From positions 2,389,001 through 2,453,000 of the forward strand of contig NZ_OY781114.1 in NCBI RefSeq assembly GCF_963676485.1: 64,000 bases of DNA. Reading direction: 5' to 3'. The position numbers were made by a program, and so were the translations under genes. Of this stretch, positions 52,412 through 62,960 are shown piece by piece (the first letter of the stretch is position 1; every line of letters begins with the position of its first letter). Below the pieces are notes generated by a model. The model searched no databases. It saw nothing but the letters and a program-made list of their open reading frames with translations, and had not been told where the DNA came from. The DNA comes from an uncultured Cohaesibacter sp. (GTDB lineage: Bacteria; Pseudomonadota; Alphaproteobacteria; Rhizobiales; Cohaesibacteraceae).

Positions 52412-53563
52412 TTACATGACCTTGCGTACCTCATGCAGGAAGTTATCGATGCCGGATTTTAGTTTCTCGCCATTGGCGGCCAATTCTTGAGAGGCATGAT
52501 GCACATCATGGGCTGCATTGGAGGCTTCAATGATGCTCTCGCTGACTGACGCGATATTCCCGGTGACCTCCGAGCTGCCGACAGAGGCTTCCTCGATGCT
52601 GCGGGCAATTTCGTTGGAGGCTGCGCTTTGCTCTTCCACTGCGGTGGCGATGGCGACTGCAATCTCCTTGGTGCTCGCCACGGTGCGCTCAATGCCCTCG
52701 AAGGAACTGACCGCATGTTGGCTGGCTTCCTGAATGCGGGCGATTTGCTGCCCGATATCGCTGGTTGCCTTGCTTGTCTGGGTGGCCAGCGCCTTGACTT
52801 CGGAGGCGACAACGGCAAAGCCCTTGCCAGCTTCGCCCGCTCTGGCCGCTTCAATCGTGGCGTTGAGCGCCAGAAGATTGGTCTGGTCGGCGATGTCGGC
52901 GATCAGCGACATGACGGCTCCAATGCTGTCTGCCGCGCTGGAGAGGCCCTTCAGGTCCTTGCTGGTTTGTCTCACTTCGTTGACGGCATTTTCGCTATGT
53001 TCAGCGGAGCGCATGACCTGCTGATTGATTTCGCTTATGGAGTTGGTCAGCTGTTCGGTGGCCGCGGCCACCGCGTTGACATTGCCAGACGTTTGTTCAG
53101 AGGCCTGCTGAACGATACTGGCCTGGCTGCTTGATGTGGTGGCGATCTGATTCATGGAGCCTGCCGATGCTTCCAGCTCGACAGCGGCGGAGGCGACAAT
53201 CTGAACGATACTGCTCATCTGGCCTTCAAAATCCTCAACCGCTTCGGAGAAGGTATGGACCTTGCCTGACATGGCATCCATGGCATTGTTGACGGTGCGA
53301 CTGGCTGTTGCGAAGCTGCCGCTCATGCCTTTTTCAGAGATGCGCCGGAAATATCTGTTCTGTGAGACATATTCAAGAGTTGCGGAGGATTCGCGCAAAT
53401 AGGCATCGGACCGGTCTATCAGATCGTTGATGGCATGCAGCAGGCGTGCGGACTCGCCGGTTTCGGTGATGTTGATGATGCGTTTTTCGAAGTCGCCTTT
53501 GGCTACGGCTTCAACAACATCGACAGCTTTCAAGACTGCGGACTTGTACTGATTTTTCAGCAT
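52412..53563 (-). CDS. Soluble methyl-accepting chemotaxis protein
   Basis: The 383-residue protein has no membrane helix. An N-terminal region (about 1-110) contains HAMP-like helices ([14 protein letters not shown], then a second ENRYFRRI-like segment), followed by the full signalling domain (about 120-380) with the hairpin tip [20 protein letters not shown] near 235-254. It lies 55 bases downstream of an Aer-type PAS protein on the same strand, which is probably its sensory partner. It would couple to CheA/CheW in the cytoplasm or at a receptor array. Confidence 0.9.
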   Translation of the reverse strand: MLKNQYKSAVLKAVDVVEAVAKGDFEKRIINITETGESARLLHAINDLIDRSDAYLRESSATLEYVSQNRYFRRISEKGMSGSFATASRTVNNAMDAMSGKVHTFSEAVEDFEGQMSSIVQIVASAAVELEASAGSMNQIATTSSSQASIVQQASEQTSGNVNAVAAATEQLTNSISEINQQVMRSAEHSENAVNEVRQTSKDLKGLSSAADSIGAVMSLIADIADQTNLLALNATIEAARAGEAGKGFAVVASEVKALATQTSKATSDIGQQIARIQEASQHAVSSFEGIERTVASTKEIAVAIATAVEEQSAASNEIARSIEEASVGSSEVTGNIASVSESIIEASNAAHDVHHASQELAANGEKLKSGIDNFLHEVRKVM

Positions 53564-53618
53564 ACTATCGGTCTCTGTATATATGGCGCCTGACGCCAGT
53601 CATTGGGATTGTCATGCG

Positions 53619-54143
53619 TCACAATGTTGCGATGAACTCGTCATAGGGAACGCCACGGGATTCCAGTAGGTTATTGAACATCTCTCTGGATGCTTTCATG
53701 CCTTCCTTGCGACTGGTATGGGCGTTTTCTTCATCCAGTAGTTTTTTATAGAGCGGTATGATTGCGTTATTGATGACATTTCTGTCTGGCACGCGGCGAT
53801 TGGAATGATAGCCAATGATGGTGCCGGATGCGTCATGGCTTGGTGTGATATGGGCATTTACCCAGTAGTGATCACCATTCTTGCAGCGGTTGACGACATA
53901 GGCGAAAATTTCCTTGTCGTTCTGGATGGTTTCCCACATCAATTCGAAGACGCAACGGGGCATATCTGGGTGACGGATGATATTGTGGGGATGTCCGAGC
54001 ATTTCTTTTTCTGAGTAGCCACAGATTTTTATGAATTGGGAATTGCAATAGATGACGCGACCCTTGAGGTCGGTTTTTGAAACGATGATTTCGGACTCTT
54101 CAAAAAAACGCTCGGTCCCGGTCAAGGCTAGTTTCTTTGACAT
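53619..54143 (-). CDS. Aer-type PAS sensor protein
   Basis: The 174-residue protein consists of one PAS domain (about 20-135) followed by a helical tail. IIRHPDMPRCVFELMWETI near 55-73 and NRCKNGDHYWVNAHITP near 85-101 are the hallmarks of Aer-like PAS domains, which usually bind FAD and follow redox state. Aer carries its own HAMP and signalling domain; here those functions lie in the next gene, so the two may be a split energy-taxis receptor. Confidence 0.88.
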   Translation of the reverse strand: MSKKLALTGTERFFEESEIIVSKTDLKGRVIYCNSQFIKICGYSEKEMLGHPHNIIRHPDMPRCVFELMWETIQNDKEIFAYVVNRCKNGDHYWVNAHITPSHDASGTIIGYHSNRRVPDRNVINNAIIPLYKKLLDEENAHTSRKEGMKASREMFNNLLESRGVPYDEFIATL

Positions 54144-54492
54144 GAATGCTCCAGCGCAAAGTTCTCAGGACTCTGCCGATAACTTAATACTATTCAAGTC
54201 TTTGTATCAGCTTGCCATTAACAGAATATTTAATTGCCCGCCCTGTAGTAGAGTAACTGATGAAGTATAAATGCTTACGGGTTTTTGGCTTATTTCCCTT
54301 AAATTTACCCGAACTTATAGTTGAGGTTTGTATCTCTTTTGATTTTTCGGATGAAAACAATCATTATAGGTATTTACTATTCCGGTATTACTTGTTGTGA
54401 TTTTTCTTCGGTCAAGTTGGATAATTCTGGTCAAAACTGACAAAAAACGGCCATTCGGCGTCGGCATGGAAGGTCGTTTGGCCCTAACATAA
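54144..54492. other. AT-rich intergenic stretch
   Basis: This region lies between the start of the PAS gene and the terminator of secA. It is AT-rich and probably holds the promoter of the PAS/chemoreceptor operon. No gene or repeat is recognised. Confidence 0.5.
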
Positions 54493-54532
54493 AAAAATCC
54501 CGCCAAGACTCATCGATCTTGGCGGGATTTTT
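54493..54532 (-). terminator. Intrinsic terminator of secA
   Basis: A 16-bp perfect stem (AAAAATCCCGCCAAGA and its complement) with an 8-base loop lies 20 bases past the secA stop; on the minus strand it ends in a U-run. Confidence 0.9.
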
Positions 54533-54552
54533 GTCTGATTTTTGGAAGGCAA

Positions 54553-57231
54553 TCAGCTCAACTTGCCGTGGCAATGCTTGAACTTCTTGCCCGAGCCACA
54601 TGGGCAGGGCGCGTTGCGCGGCACCTTGCCAAAGGCATTCTGGGTTGCGTCCGTGTCATTCGGAACTGCTTCATTTTCACCGGTATTCGGATTTGCATGC
54701 TGCTCATGCATTTCAGGCAGTTCATTCTGTTCGAATGGATTCGGCTCTTCCTGACGCAACTGGACATGGGCCAGCTGCTGGGTAACCAGACGGCGCATAT
54801 TATCCATCATGGCCTGGAACAGCTCGAAGCTCTCGGTCTTGTATTCCTGCAGCGGATCGCGCTGGCCGTAGCCGCGATAGCCGATCACGTTGCGCAAGTG
54901 ATCAAGGGCTACCAGATGTTCGCGCCAGAGATGGTCGAGAATTTGCAGCAGAACCGATTTTTCCACCTGACGCATAAGGTCTGGCGTGAAGTTGGCGGTT
55001 TTTGCTGCAGCGGCCTCATCGGCGGCTTTCTGCAGACGCTCGATCATTTCTTGGTCCGCAATGCCATCTTCCTTGGCCCAATCCTTCACAGGAACGTCGA
55101 GATTGAGGATTTCCTGCACTTCGTTGTGCAGTCCTTCCACATCCCACTGTTCTGCATAGGCGCGCTCGGGAATATGCTTGGCGACGATGTCTTCCACGAC
55201 TTCATGGCGCATGTCTGCAACGGTTTCAGCAACGCTATCGTCTTTCATCAGATCGACGCGCTGATCGAAGATGACCTTACGCTGGTCATTCATCACGTCG
55301 TCGAACTTCAGAAGGTTCTTACGAATATCGAAGTTGCGGGCTTCAACCTTTTTCTGGGCTTTTTCAAGCGCCTTGTTGATCCAAGGATGGACGATGGCTT
55401 CGCCTTCCTTCAGGCCGAGCTTTTGCAGCATGCCGTCCATGCGATCCGAACCGAAGATGCGCATCAGGTCGTCTTCCAGCGACAGGAAGAATTTGGAATG
55501 CCCCGGATCACCCTGACGACCGGAACGACCACGCAGCTGATTGTCGATACGGCGGCTTTCATGTCGTTCGGTGCCGATCACATAAAGGCCACCGGCTTCG
55601 AGCGCTTTCTGCTTCTTGGCTTCGATGTCGGCCTTGATCTCGGCGATCCTTTTCTCGCGTTCCTCGCCCTGCACTTCTTCAGGAATTTCCTGAGCGATGC
55701 GCATGTCCAGATTACCGCCGAGCTGAATATCGGTACCACGACCGGCCATGTTGGTCGCGATGGTGATGGCCCCCGCAGAGCCTGCCTGAGCCACGATGAT
55801 GGCTTCCTGTTCGTGGAAGCGGGCGTTCAGAACCTGATGCGGGATCTTTTCTTTCTTGAGCCGTGCCGACAGCTCTTCGGAGCGTTCGATGGAGGTCGTG
55901 CCGACAAGGGCAGGCTGGCCGCGTTCCACGCAGTCCTTCATCAAGGCAACCAGAGCGTCATCTTTTTCGCGCAGGGTGCGATAGACCTCGTCGTCTTCGT
56001 CCACGCGCTGGATTGGCAGGTTGGTCGGAACATCAATCACTTCGAGATTGTAGATGTCCATGAATTCTTCCGCTTCGGTCTGGGCCGTGCCGGTCATGCC
56101 GGAGAGCTTGTCATAGAGGCGGAAATAGTTCTGGAAAGTTACGGAAGCCAGCGTCTGGTTTTCCGGCTGAATGGCCGCATGTTCCTTGGCTTCGAGCGCC
56201 TGATGCAGCCCGTCGGAATAGCGGCGGCCTTCCATCATGCGACCGGTGAACTCGTCAATGATCACAACTTCATTGTTCTTGACTATATAATCCTTGTCGC
56301 GGGCAAACAGCAGATGGGCACGCAGGGCCTGATTGAGATGGTGAACAATGGTCACATTCTCGATGTCATAAAGCGACTCGCCCTGCAGCATGCCTGCTTC
56401 CTGAAGAATCTTTTCGACATATTCGGTGCCTTCCTCGGTGAAGGTCGCCGTTTTCTGCTTTTCGTCGATTTCGTAATGTTCGGCGCTCAGCTGCGGAATG
56501 AACTTGTCGATGGTGTTGTACATTTCCGAGCGGTCATCCAGCGGGCCGGAAATGATCAGCGGTGTACGCGCTTCATCGACCAGAATGGAGTCGACCTCAT
56601 CGACGATGGCAAAGTTGTGGCCACGCTGGACCATCTGGTCCAGATCATATTTCATGTTGTCGCGCAGATAGTCGAAACCGAATTCGTTGTTGGTGCCGTA
56701 GGTCACGTCTGCTGCATAGGCTGCTTTGCGTTCTTCGTCATTCAGGCCATGAATGATGACGCCGGTGGTCATGCCCAGGAAGCGGTAAACCTGTCCCATC
56801 CATTCGGAGTCGCGCTTGGCCAGATAGTCGTTGACCGTGACCACATGCACGCCCTTGCCTTCCAGCGCGTTGAGGTAACCGGCCAATGTTGCGACAAGGG
56901 TCTTACCCTCACCAGTGCGCATTTCAGCGATGGCGCCATCATTGAGCACCATGCCGCCGATCAGCTGCACATCATAATGGCGCTGGCCCAGCGTGCGCTT
57001 GGCGGCTTCTCTTACTGTGGCAAAGGCGGGTACAAGCAGCTTTTCCAGCTTCTCCCCGTTTGCCAGTTGTTCACGGAACTCCACGGTCTTGTGGCGCAAG
57101 GCCTCATCGGAGAGCTGGGAATATTCATCTTCCAGCGCGTTGATGGCGGCGACTGTGGGACGATACCCCTTGATGCGACGATCATTTGCCGTTCCAAAGA
57201 GTTTGCGAGCGATAGCTCCAAGACCAGCCAT
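54553..57231 (-). CDS. secA: Preprotein translocase ATPase SecA
   Basis: This is an 892-residue SecA with all landmarks: [20 protein letters not shown] (Walker A), [20 protein letters not shown] (Walker B region), the preprotein cross-linking domain, the second nucleotide-binding domain ([15 protein letters not shown]) and a C-terminal zinc motif [15 protein letters not shown] for SecB and lipid binding. It drives secretion through SecYEG. The start used is the ATG at 57231 ([12 protein letters not shown]) with AAGGAAGGA upstream; an open extension of 11 codons is not conserved. It is divergent from the PpiC-type gene. Confidence 0.97.
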   Translation of the reverse strand: MAGLGAIARKLFGTANDRRIKGYRPTVAAINALEDEYSQLSDEALRHKTVEFREQLANGEKLEKLLVPAFATVREAAKRTLGQRHYDVQLIGGMVLNDGAIAEMRTGEGKTLVATLAGYLNALEGKGVHVVTVNDYLAKRDSEWMGQVYRFLGMTTGVIIHGLNDEERKAAYAADVTYGTNNEFGFDYLRDNMKYDLDQMVQRGHNFAIVDEVDSILVDEARTPLIISGPLDDRSEMYNTIDKFIPQLSAEHYEIDEKQKTATFTEEGTEYVEKILQEAGMLQGESLYDIENVTIVHHLNQALRAHLLFARDKDYIVKNNEVVIIDEFTGRMMEGRRYSDGLHQALEAKEHAAIQPENQTLASVTFQNYFRLYDKLSGMTGTAQTEAEEFMDIYNLEVIDVPTNLPIQRVDEDDEVYRTLREKDDALVALMKDCVERGQPALVGTTSIERSEELSARLKKEKIPHQVLNARFHEQEAIIVAQAGSAGAITIATNMAGRGTDIQLGGNLDMRIAQEIPEEVQGEEREKRIAEIKADIEAKKQKALEAGGLYVIGTERHESRRIDNQLRGRSGRQGDPGHSKFFLSLEDDLMRIFGSDRMDGMLQKLGLKEGEAIVHPWINKALEKAQKKVEARNFDIRKNLLKFDDVMNDQRKVIFDQRVDLMKDDSVAETVADMRHEVVEDIVAKHIPERAYAEQWDVEGLHNEVQEILNLDVPVKDWAKEDGIADQEMIERLQKAADEAAAAKTANFTPDLMRQVEKSVLLQILDHLWREHLVALDHLRNVIGYRGYGQRDPLQEYKTESFELFQAMMDNMRRLVTQQLAHVQLRQEEPNPFEQNELPEMHEQHANPNTGENEAVPNDTDATQNAFGKVPRNAPCPCGSGKKFKHCHGKLS

Positions 57232-57500
57232 AGACCGGATCCTTCCTTGAAAATGCCCCCACAATTTTGTGACGGCCTTATTTGTAACGCAATTGCGGCG
57301 AGACTAGGTCAAGCGGGACGCAAGTCTCGGCTTTAACATGAATGTCAACAGCCAGATAACCTGATTGGCAATAAACTGCACGGCTGACAGATAAGATTGG
57401 GTCTTTGTCTTGTCAACGCCAAGAAAGGCGGGTAGGTCACCTGAAAGGCAGTTTTTAAAGTTTTTTCGTTCCAAAGTGAACAACGATAGGAAAGATACAG

Positions 57501-58325
57501 ATGGTTCGTGCCTATTTTCAACGCTCTGCAATGGCCGTAGCGGCTTCTCTATTTTTGATTGGCTCCGTTCCGGGTGTTCTTGCCCAGGATGCAGGAGACG
57601 ACACTGTAGTAGCTACTGTCAATGGTAAAGAGATCACCGCGGGCGAGTTTGATTTTATTGCAGATCAGCTTGGCCAACAAACCCAGCAGATGACGCCCGA
57701 GCAGAAAAAAGAAACCCTGACGACGATGCTCGTCAATATGGAACTGGTTTCTCAGGCGGCGGCCAAGCAGGGGCTGGATCAGTCTGAAGACTTCAAGAAG
57801 CAGGTCGAATTCTTGAAAAAGCGCGCTTTGCAGACCGAGTTCTTCCGCAAAAATGTTGATGAAGCCATCACTGATGCCGATTTGCAGGCCGTCTATGATG
57901 AGCAGATCGGAGCGTTGCCCGTGCGTCAGCAGGTCAAGGCCCGTCACATTCTGGTCAAAACCGAAGACGAAGCCAAAGAAATCATCAAGGAACTTGATGG
58001 TGGAGCGGATTTCGCCGAGCTGGCCAAGGAAAAATCCACAGGCCCGTCCGGCGCCCAAGGTGGCGATCTTGGCTATTTCGGACAGGGACAGATGGTTCCT
58101 GCTTTCGAAGCGGCTGCCTTTGCTCTTGATAAGGGCAAATACACTGAGAAGCCTGTGAAATCTGATTTCGGTTGGCATGTCATTCTGGTCGAGGACAAGC
58201 GCGATGCGCCCAAGCCGACGCTTGATTCCGTGAAGGACAAACTGCGTGCATATGTGGCTCAGCAGAAATTCCAGACCTTGCTCGACGATCTGCGCAAGGA
58301 AGCCGACGTCAAGATTCCTGAATAA
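57501..58325 (+). CDS. Periplasmic PpiC/parvulin-type peptidyl-prolyl isomerase
   Basis: The 274-residue protein has a signal peptide (about 1-28, ending VLAQ), an N-terminal SurA-like helical chaperone region (about 35-130), and a parvulin domain (about 140-235: VKARHILVKTEDEAKEII, GGDLGYFGQGQMVPAFEAAA, FGWHVILVED). It assists folding of exported proteins in the periplasm. The adjacent, divergent secA gene fits the same pathway. This gene is followed by argJ, the usual order in the group. Confidence 0.92.
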   Translation: MVRAYFQRSAMAVAASLFLIGSVPGVLAQDAGDDTVVATVNGKEITAGEFDFIADQLGQQTQQMTPEQKKETLTTMLVNMELVSQAAAKQGLDQSEDFKKQVEFLKKRALQTEFFRKNVDEAITDADLQAVYDEQIGALPVRQQVKARHILVKTEDEAKEIIKELDGGADFAELAKEKSTGPSGAQGGDLGYFGQGQMVPAFEAAAFALDKGKYTEKPVKSDFGWHVILVEDKRDAPKPTLDSVKDKLRAYVAQQKFQTLLDDLRKEADVKIPE

Positions 58326-58513
58326 TCTTTAGGGACAATCGCTTCTGAACATGAAAGATGCCAGGTAAGCCGTGCCTTGTGCATCGCCCATGCCAGCGAA
58401 TAATTGCTAAAATTGGCTGGCATTTGTTCAGAGCACGGTTTATGGAGGGGGAAAGCATCCAAGTGGTCATTGGCCTTTGGTGCTCCCCCCTTTTCGATAG
58501 AAGGATGCATGCA

Positions 58514-59758
58514 ATGGATCTCAAGCCATCACCTTTTGCACCAACCGATTACCCCGCGCTTGATGCGATCGGAGGATTTCGTCTTGGTGTTGCTGCAACA
58601 GGCGTAAAATACAAGGGACGCAACGATTTGCTGGTTGTCGAGATGGCCGAGGGAACCTCCGTTGCGGGCGTTTATACCAGATCCAAATGCCCCTCCGCTC
58701 CGGTTGATTGGTGCAAGCAGCATATTGGTGGTGGTAGTGCGCGGGCGCTTGTCGTGAATGCGTCCAACGCCAATGCCTTTACCGGTTCTGCCGGCGAGCA
58801 AACCGTGTCTGCTGTTGCTGCGGCGGCTGCTGAGGCCTGTGGTGCCAAACCTTCGGAAATTTTCATGGCGTCGACGGGGGTGATTGGCGAGCCGCTTGAT
58901 CCGGCGCCAATGACATCTCTGTTCGGCACGTTGTTTGATGCTGAAAAAGCCGATGCGTCCTTCATGGATGCGGCACGGGCGATCATGACAACGGATACCT
59001 TCGTCAAGGTAGCAACTGCGAGTGTGGACATTGATGGCACAATGGTTGCCATTCATGGCATCGCCAAGGGCTCAGGCATGATCGCGCCGGATATGGCCAC
59101 GATGTTGAGTTTTGTCTTTACCGATGCACCGATTGCCTCTGAAGCCCTTCAGGGGCTGCTCGCAAAGCATGTCGATACGTCCTTTAATGCCATCACCGTT
59201 GATAGCGATACATCAACCAGCGATACCCTGATGGTGTTTGCCTCTGGCGCGGCCAAGGGGCGTGGTTGTCCTGAAATCGACAAGGCAGACGATCCGCGTC
59301 TTGCGTCCTTCTCTGATGCGCTTTGTGCCCTTTTGCAGGACTTGGCAAAGATGGTCGTGCGTGACGGGGAAGGGGCGAGCAAATTCCTTGAGATTACGAT
59401 CAGCGGTGCGGAAAATGACGCGGCTGCCAAGCGCGTTGCATTGGCCGTTGCCAATAGTCCGCTGGTAAAAACGGCGGCTGCCGGGGAAGATGCCAACTGG
59501 GGGCGCGTCGTTGCCGCTGTTGGCAAGGCTGGAGAGATGGCTGATCGGGACAAGCTCGCTATCTGGTTCGGTCCCTACCGTCTCGCTGTGGATGGCATGC
59601 GCGACCCGGATTATTCCGAAGAGGTTGCCAGCGACTATATGAAAAATGACGAGATCGAAATCCGTGCCGATCTGGGCATCGGGGAGGGGACCGCAACGGT
59701 ATGGACCTGCGATCTCACTCATGGCTACATTTCGATCAATGGCGACTATCGCAGCTAG
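58514..59758 (+). CDS. argJ: Bifunctional glutamate N-acetyltransferase / amino-acid N-acetyltransferase
   Basis: The 414-residue protein is a full ArgJ. The autocleavage site is in [14 protein letters not shown], with Thr196 becoming the N-terminal nucleophile of the beta chain. [14 protein letters not shown] near 78-91 and [10 protein letters not shown] near 235-244 are also conserved. It transfers acetyl from N-acetylornithine to glutamate in the cyclic arginine pathway. The ATG at 58514, 8 bases after AAGGA, is chosen; an ATG 9 bases earlier and a much longer open frame are not conserved. Confidence 0.95.
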   Translation: MDLKPSPFAPTDYPALDAIGGFRLGVAATGVKYKGRNDLLVVEMAEGTSVAGVYTRSKCPSAPVDWCKQHIGGGSARALVVNASNANAFTGSAGEQTVSAVAAAAAEACGAKPSEIFMASTGVIGEPLDPAPMTSLFGTLFDAEKADASFMDAARAIMTTDTFVKVATASVDIDGTMVAIHGIAKGSGMIAPDMATMLSFVFTDAPIASEALQGLLAKHVDTSFNAITVDSDTSTSDTLMVFASGAAKGRGCPEIDKADDPRLASFSDALCALLQDLAKMVVRDGEGASKFLEITISGAENDAAAKRVALAVANSPLVKTAAAGEDANWGRVVAAVGKAGEMADRDKLAIWFGPYRLAVDGMRDPDYSEEVASDYMKNDEIEIRADLGIGEGTATVWTCDLTHGYISINGDYRS

Positions 59759-59770
59759 GGTTTGAGTTTG

Positions 59771-60208
59771 ATGTCTGCATCTGATGGAACGAACGAGCCG
59801 TCGATCCGGCTGTTGCTGGTGGTTGCTGTTGCTTTGGTCGATGAGGATAACCGCATCCTGATCGCGCAGCGGCCCGAGGGGAAAAATTTGGCCGGGCTTT
59901 GGGAATTCCCCGGTGGAAAGCTGGAAGCGGGCGAACGGCCCGAAGTGGCGCTCATTCGCGAATTGGAAGAAGAGTTGGGCATCAAAACCAAGGAAGCCTG
60001 TCTGGCGCCGCTGACCTTTGCCAGCCATGCCTATGATGATTTCCATCTGCTGATGCCGCTATATATCTGCCGCCGCTGGGAAGGCTTGCCGCAGTCCCGC
60101 GAAGGGCAGGCGCTCAAATGGGTGCGGGCTGGCGCCTTGCGTGATTATTCCATGCCGCCTGCAGACTTGCCACTGATTGCGCCACTGGTCGATTTGCTTG
60201 GGGCATAG
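59771..60208 (+). CDS. mutT: 8-oxo-dGTP diphosphatase (Nudix)
   Basis: The 145-residue protein has an exact Nudix box at residues 49-71 (G49, E55, then RELEEELGI), preceded by GLWEFPGG, typical of MutT. It hydrolyses oxidised dGTP and so prevents A-to-C mutations. The start is the ATG at 59771; a TTG nine bases earlier is open. It follows argJ by 12 bases, so the two are likely cotranscribed. Confidence 0.93.
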   Translation: MSASDGTNEPSIRLLLVVAVALVDEDNRILIAQRPEGKNLAGLWEFPGGKLEAGERPEVALIRELEEELGIKTKEACLAPLTFASHAYDDFHLLMPLYICRRWEGLPQSREGQALKWVRAGALRDYSMPPADLPLIAPLVDLLGA

Positions 60209-60374
60209 GGCCCGCATTCCTTTCTCTGATTAATGATTTGGTTGCTATCATTTCAGATCAGGAAGGGAATCTTCCGGTCCTTTGAGATTTTCTTTATAAA
60301 TTTTGGTAAAATACAATCCAAATTGGTCAGTCTTTGGGGCCAAATCCTCACCGCTATCAATTGTTAGGATCTGT

Positions 60375-60551
60375 ATGCTTCACAAATTTCAAGTTTTTTT
60401 GGAGGACAGTAGTGGTTCTACGGCGATTGAATATGGCGTTATTGCGAGTCTCGTAACCGCTGCGTTGGTTTTGGGTGCTGGTCCTGTAGGGGCACAGCTC
60501 GACCGGATTCTTAGTGCTTGCGTCGATTATATTGGTGCTATCGCTCCCTGA
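60375..60551 (+). CDS. Flp/Fap-type pilin subunit (orphan)
   Basis: The 58-residue protein has a short basic/acidic leader followed by the Flp pilin signature GSTAIEYGVIASLVTAALVL, a single hydrophobic helix. It would be processed by a CpaA/TadV prepilin peptidase and assembled into tight-adherence pili. No tad/cpa genes are in the window, so it is separated from its machinery or acts as an additional pilin. The ATG at 60375 has TTAGGA upstream; an extension of 24 codons is not conserved. Confidence 0.85.
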   Translation: MLHKFQVFLEDSSGSTAIEYGVIASLVTAALVLGAGPVGAQLDRILSACVDYIGAIAP

Positions 60552-60656
60552 GAAGCGTATCCGCAAGCAAAAATTAGTGTTTGTTCCGGTGCCGCATCTT
60601 GTTGATAGGCATTTTCTTGTTTTGGCACCCGTTTGAATCCCGGTAACGACCAGCTG

Positions 60657-61556
60657 TTAACGCTTGATGGACTTATCCCCCAGCACACTTGCAAGAGACA
60701 ATTTAGCGCTTCCCGGTTTTAGCGGCTTTTGCTGGCTCTCATCGGGAGCCCAGCCGGACAGGGACAGGATCTGGAATGTTGCGCGGACGCGGCCATCCGG
60801 ATCAGAAAAGCGCTCTTGATAGATTTCTGCTGCACGCATGAGACAATCGCGCCGCATGAAGGTGCGGGAGCGATCTGTCAGCGCATTGGTTGCGCCCATC
60901 CGCCTCAAATCCTGCATGAGCGAAAAGAGTGAGCTGTAGCGAACCGTCAGAGTATCATGATCCACGACCGGCAGAGTAAAACCGGTCCGTTGCAGCAAGT
61001 TGCCCATATCCTTGAGGTCGGGCAGCGGCGCAACGCGCGGGCTTGCGCCACCCGATATCTCGCTGTCGGCAATAAGGAATGCCTCGCGCAGTTCTTTGAG
61101 GCTTTCTCGCCCGAGCAGGGTGGCGAGCAGCAAACCATCCGGCGCGAGGCTCTGGCGGATTTGCAACAGGGTGCCGGGCAGATCGTTGACCCAATGCAGA
61201 AAGAGCGGAGAAACCAGAAGGTTAAGGCTCTGCGGTTTGAGCGGCAGAAATTCGGGATCGAACACTAGCCCATGGTCTTCCCTTCCCAGAAGGGAAGAGC
61301 CCTGTTCCAGACGGAGCACATAGTCCGTGCCCTGGCGGCTTTTGAGCCGCTGGGCCAGAAGCCCCGTGTGTCCGCCCAACTCGGCGATGAGGGGGAAGGG
61401 GCGCAGAATGATGGAAAGCCGGTCAAGCATATCGGTTGCAACTTCCTTGAGCAGAAAGTCGCCCTCAGTGCCATGATGCGCGAAAGCCTTCTTGCGGCGT
61501 CTGGCCAGCAACTGGGTGTCGAAAAGGCGCGGGACGCCAGTTGTGCCTGTCACCAT
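60657..61556 (-). CDS. SAM-dependent methyltransferase (BioC/NDUFAF5-like)
   Basis: The 299-residue protein begins with VPRLFDTQLLARRRKKAFA, the typical N-terminus of the BioC-related methyltransferases of alphaproteobacteria, with a glycine-poor motif I (LIAELGGHTGLLAQRL near 56-71) and VSPLFLHWVNDLPGTLLQI near 115-133. The motif-I segment GGHTG replaces the canonical GxGxG, as in homologues. NDUFAF5 relatives act in complex I assembly; the exact role here is not established. The ATG at 61556 with GGAAAGG upstream is preferred. Divergent from comF, as in related genomes. Confidence 0.85.
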   Translation of the reverse strand: MVTGTTGVPRLFDTQLLARRRKKAFAHHGTEGDFLLKEVATDMLDRLSIILRPFPLIAELGGHTGLLAQRLKSRQGTDYVLRLEQGSSLLGREDHGLVFDPEFLPLKPQSLNLLVSPLFLHWVNDLPGTLLQIRQSLAPDGLLLATLLGRESLKELREAFLIADSEISGGASPRVAPLPDLKDMGNLLQRTGFTLPVVDHDTLTVRYSSLFSLMQDLRRMGATNALTDRSRTFMRRDCLMRAAEIYQERFSDPDGRVRATFQILSLSGWAPDESQQKPLKPGSAKLSLASVLGDKSIKR

Positions 61557-61669
61557 ATGAGCAATGCCTTTCCGATTCTGGATCAACTTGTATGATAACG
61601 CTGCTTGATGCATTGTGCTATCTGTATCATCTACCCGAGGTTAGCTAAGGGCGAGGATTGGGGGAGTCA

Positions 61670-62488
61670 ATGCTGAAATTTCTCCAGAGTGGAGAGGATG
61701 GCCTTGATCGGAAGGCGTTAGATGGGGTTCGGCTGATTGGGCAGCATCTTTTGAAAGGTGGCCATGCGCTACAGTATCTCATCATTCCTCCACGATGCGC
61801 TGGCTGCGGCAAGATCGTGCAGGATGCCAACAGTCTATGCGGGGCCTGTTGGGGAGAAATGGAGTGGATTGCACGCCCATATTGTTCTGTATCCGGTGTG
61901 CCTTTCTCTTATGATTTGGGTGAAACGCTTGTCAGTCCGGATGTGCTGGCCAATCCCCCGGTTTATGATCGCGCACGGTCTGTCGCCCTGTTCGGGCGCA
62001 CGGCAAGGCGGATGGTGCATCAGCTCAAATATCGGGATCGAACCGATCTGGCCACCGTCATGGGGCGCTGGATGGTCCGGGCGGGAGCGGATTGCCTGAC
62101 CGACCCGGATGCCATTATCGTGCCGGTGCCCTTGCATAGAAGGCGTCTATGGCGTCGGCGGTTTAATCAGTCGGCGCTGCTGGCAAAGGTGATCGCGCGG
62201 GAAACGGGAACTGCCTTCATGCCCGATCTTCTGCAACGCACGCGCCCCACACGTCAGCAGGTGGGGCTGAGCGAGGCTGAACGCCGTGTCAATGTCGAAG
62301 GGGCCTTCCAGATCAATCGCAATGACAGGACGCTTCTTTCAGGCCGAACGGTGGTGCTGGTGGATGATGTCTGGACAACGGGGGCCACGCTCGATGCCTG
62401 TTGTCGTGTATTGAGACGCTCCAATGCGGGAGAAATTTGCATTATCACTTTCGCACGGGTTGCCGCTGGCTCTGAAATGCCCATATAA
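61670..62488 (+). CDS. comF: ComF-family phosphoribosyltransferase-like protein
   Basis: The 272-residue protein has an N-terminal zinc-finger-like region (PPRCAGCGK... LCGACW) and a C-terminal PRTase fold with the PRPP-binding motif VVLVDDVWTTGATLDACC. ComF proteins are linked to DNA uptake and processing, although their biochemical role is not settled. GGGGGAG lies 4 bases before the ATG at 61670. It heads a block with grxC and the nitrilase gene. Confidence 0.92.
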   Translation: MLKFLQSGEDGLDRKALDGVRLIGQHLLKGGHALQYLIIPPRCAGCGKIVQDANSLCGACWGEMEWIARPYCSVSGVPFSYDLGETLVSPDVLANPPVYDRARSVALFGRTARRMVHQLKYRDRTDLATVMGRWMVRAGADCLTDPDAIIVPVPLHRRRLWRRRFNQSALLAKVIARETGTAFMPDLLQRTRPTRQQVGLSEAERRVNVEGAFQINRNDRTLLSGRTVVLVDDVWTTGATLDACCRVLRRSNAGEICIITFARVAAGSEMPI

Positions 62489-62575
62489 AAAGTGTAATTT
62501 TGAATAAGTCCAAACTGTTGTCTTTTGTCTCCTTCCCGAAATGGCAAAGGACCCGTTTGGCGAATGGAGACCAAA

Positions 62576-62830
62576 ATGGCAGAAGTTGTTATTTATACGC
62601 GAAAAATGTGCGGATTTTGCACTGCAGCCAAAAAACTGCTTTCAGACAAAGGGGTTGCCTTTCTAGAGCTGGATGCGACCTTTGATTTTGATATCAAACA
62701 GGAAATGATGAAAAAATCCGGACGCCGCACCTTTCCGCAGATCTTCATTGATGAAGAACATGTGGGGGGATGTGATGATCTGTTTGCCCTTGACAAGGCG
62801 GGTAAACTGGACGAGCTGCTCGCAGCCTGA
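62576..62830 (+). CDS. grxC: Glutaredoxin 3 family protein
   Basis: The 84-residue glutaredoxin has the dithiol active site C12-G-F-C15 and the glutathione-binding segments RRTFPQIFID and HVGGCDDLFALD. It reduces disulphides and glutathionylated proteins in the cytoplasm. The active site is CGFC rather than the common CPYC. The ATG at 62576 has GGAGACC upstream. It lies between comF and the nitrilase-type gene, as in many Hyphomicrobiales. Confidence 0.94.
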   Translation: MAEVVIYTRKMCGFCTAAKKLLSDKGVAFLELDATFDFDIKQEMMKKSGRRTFPQIFIDEEHVGGCDDLFALDKAGKLDELLAA

Positions 62831-62960
62831 GGGTTGCACACGGTCCTTTCGGGCGAGCCATTTTGTCCGCTTGTCCTGAAGGGCGCGCTTGGGTAATACT
62901 CGAAGGCAATCCTTTTGCGGTCTTCTCGGGCCGCGGATTCCTAAAAAACTGGAGAGTTGC

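Noticed and set aside
54568-57336. A 922-codon open frame antisense to secA
   Set aside because: It mirrors the whole of secA, has no family resemblance and arises from codon bias in the real gene; the hairpin terminator and zinc-motif end fit secA.
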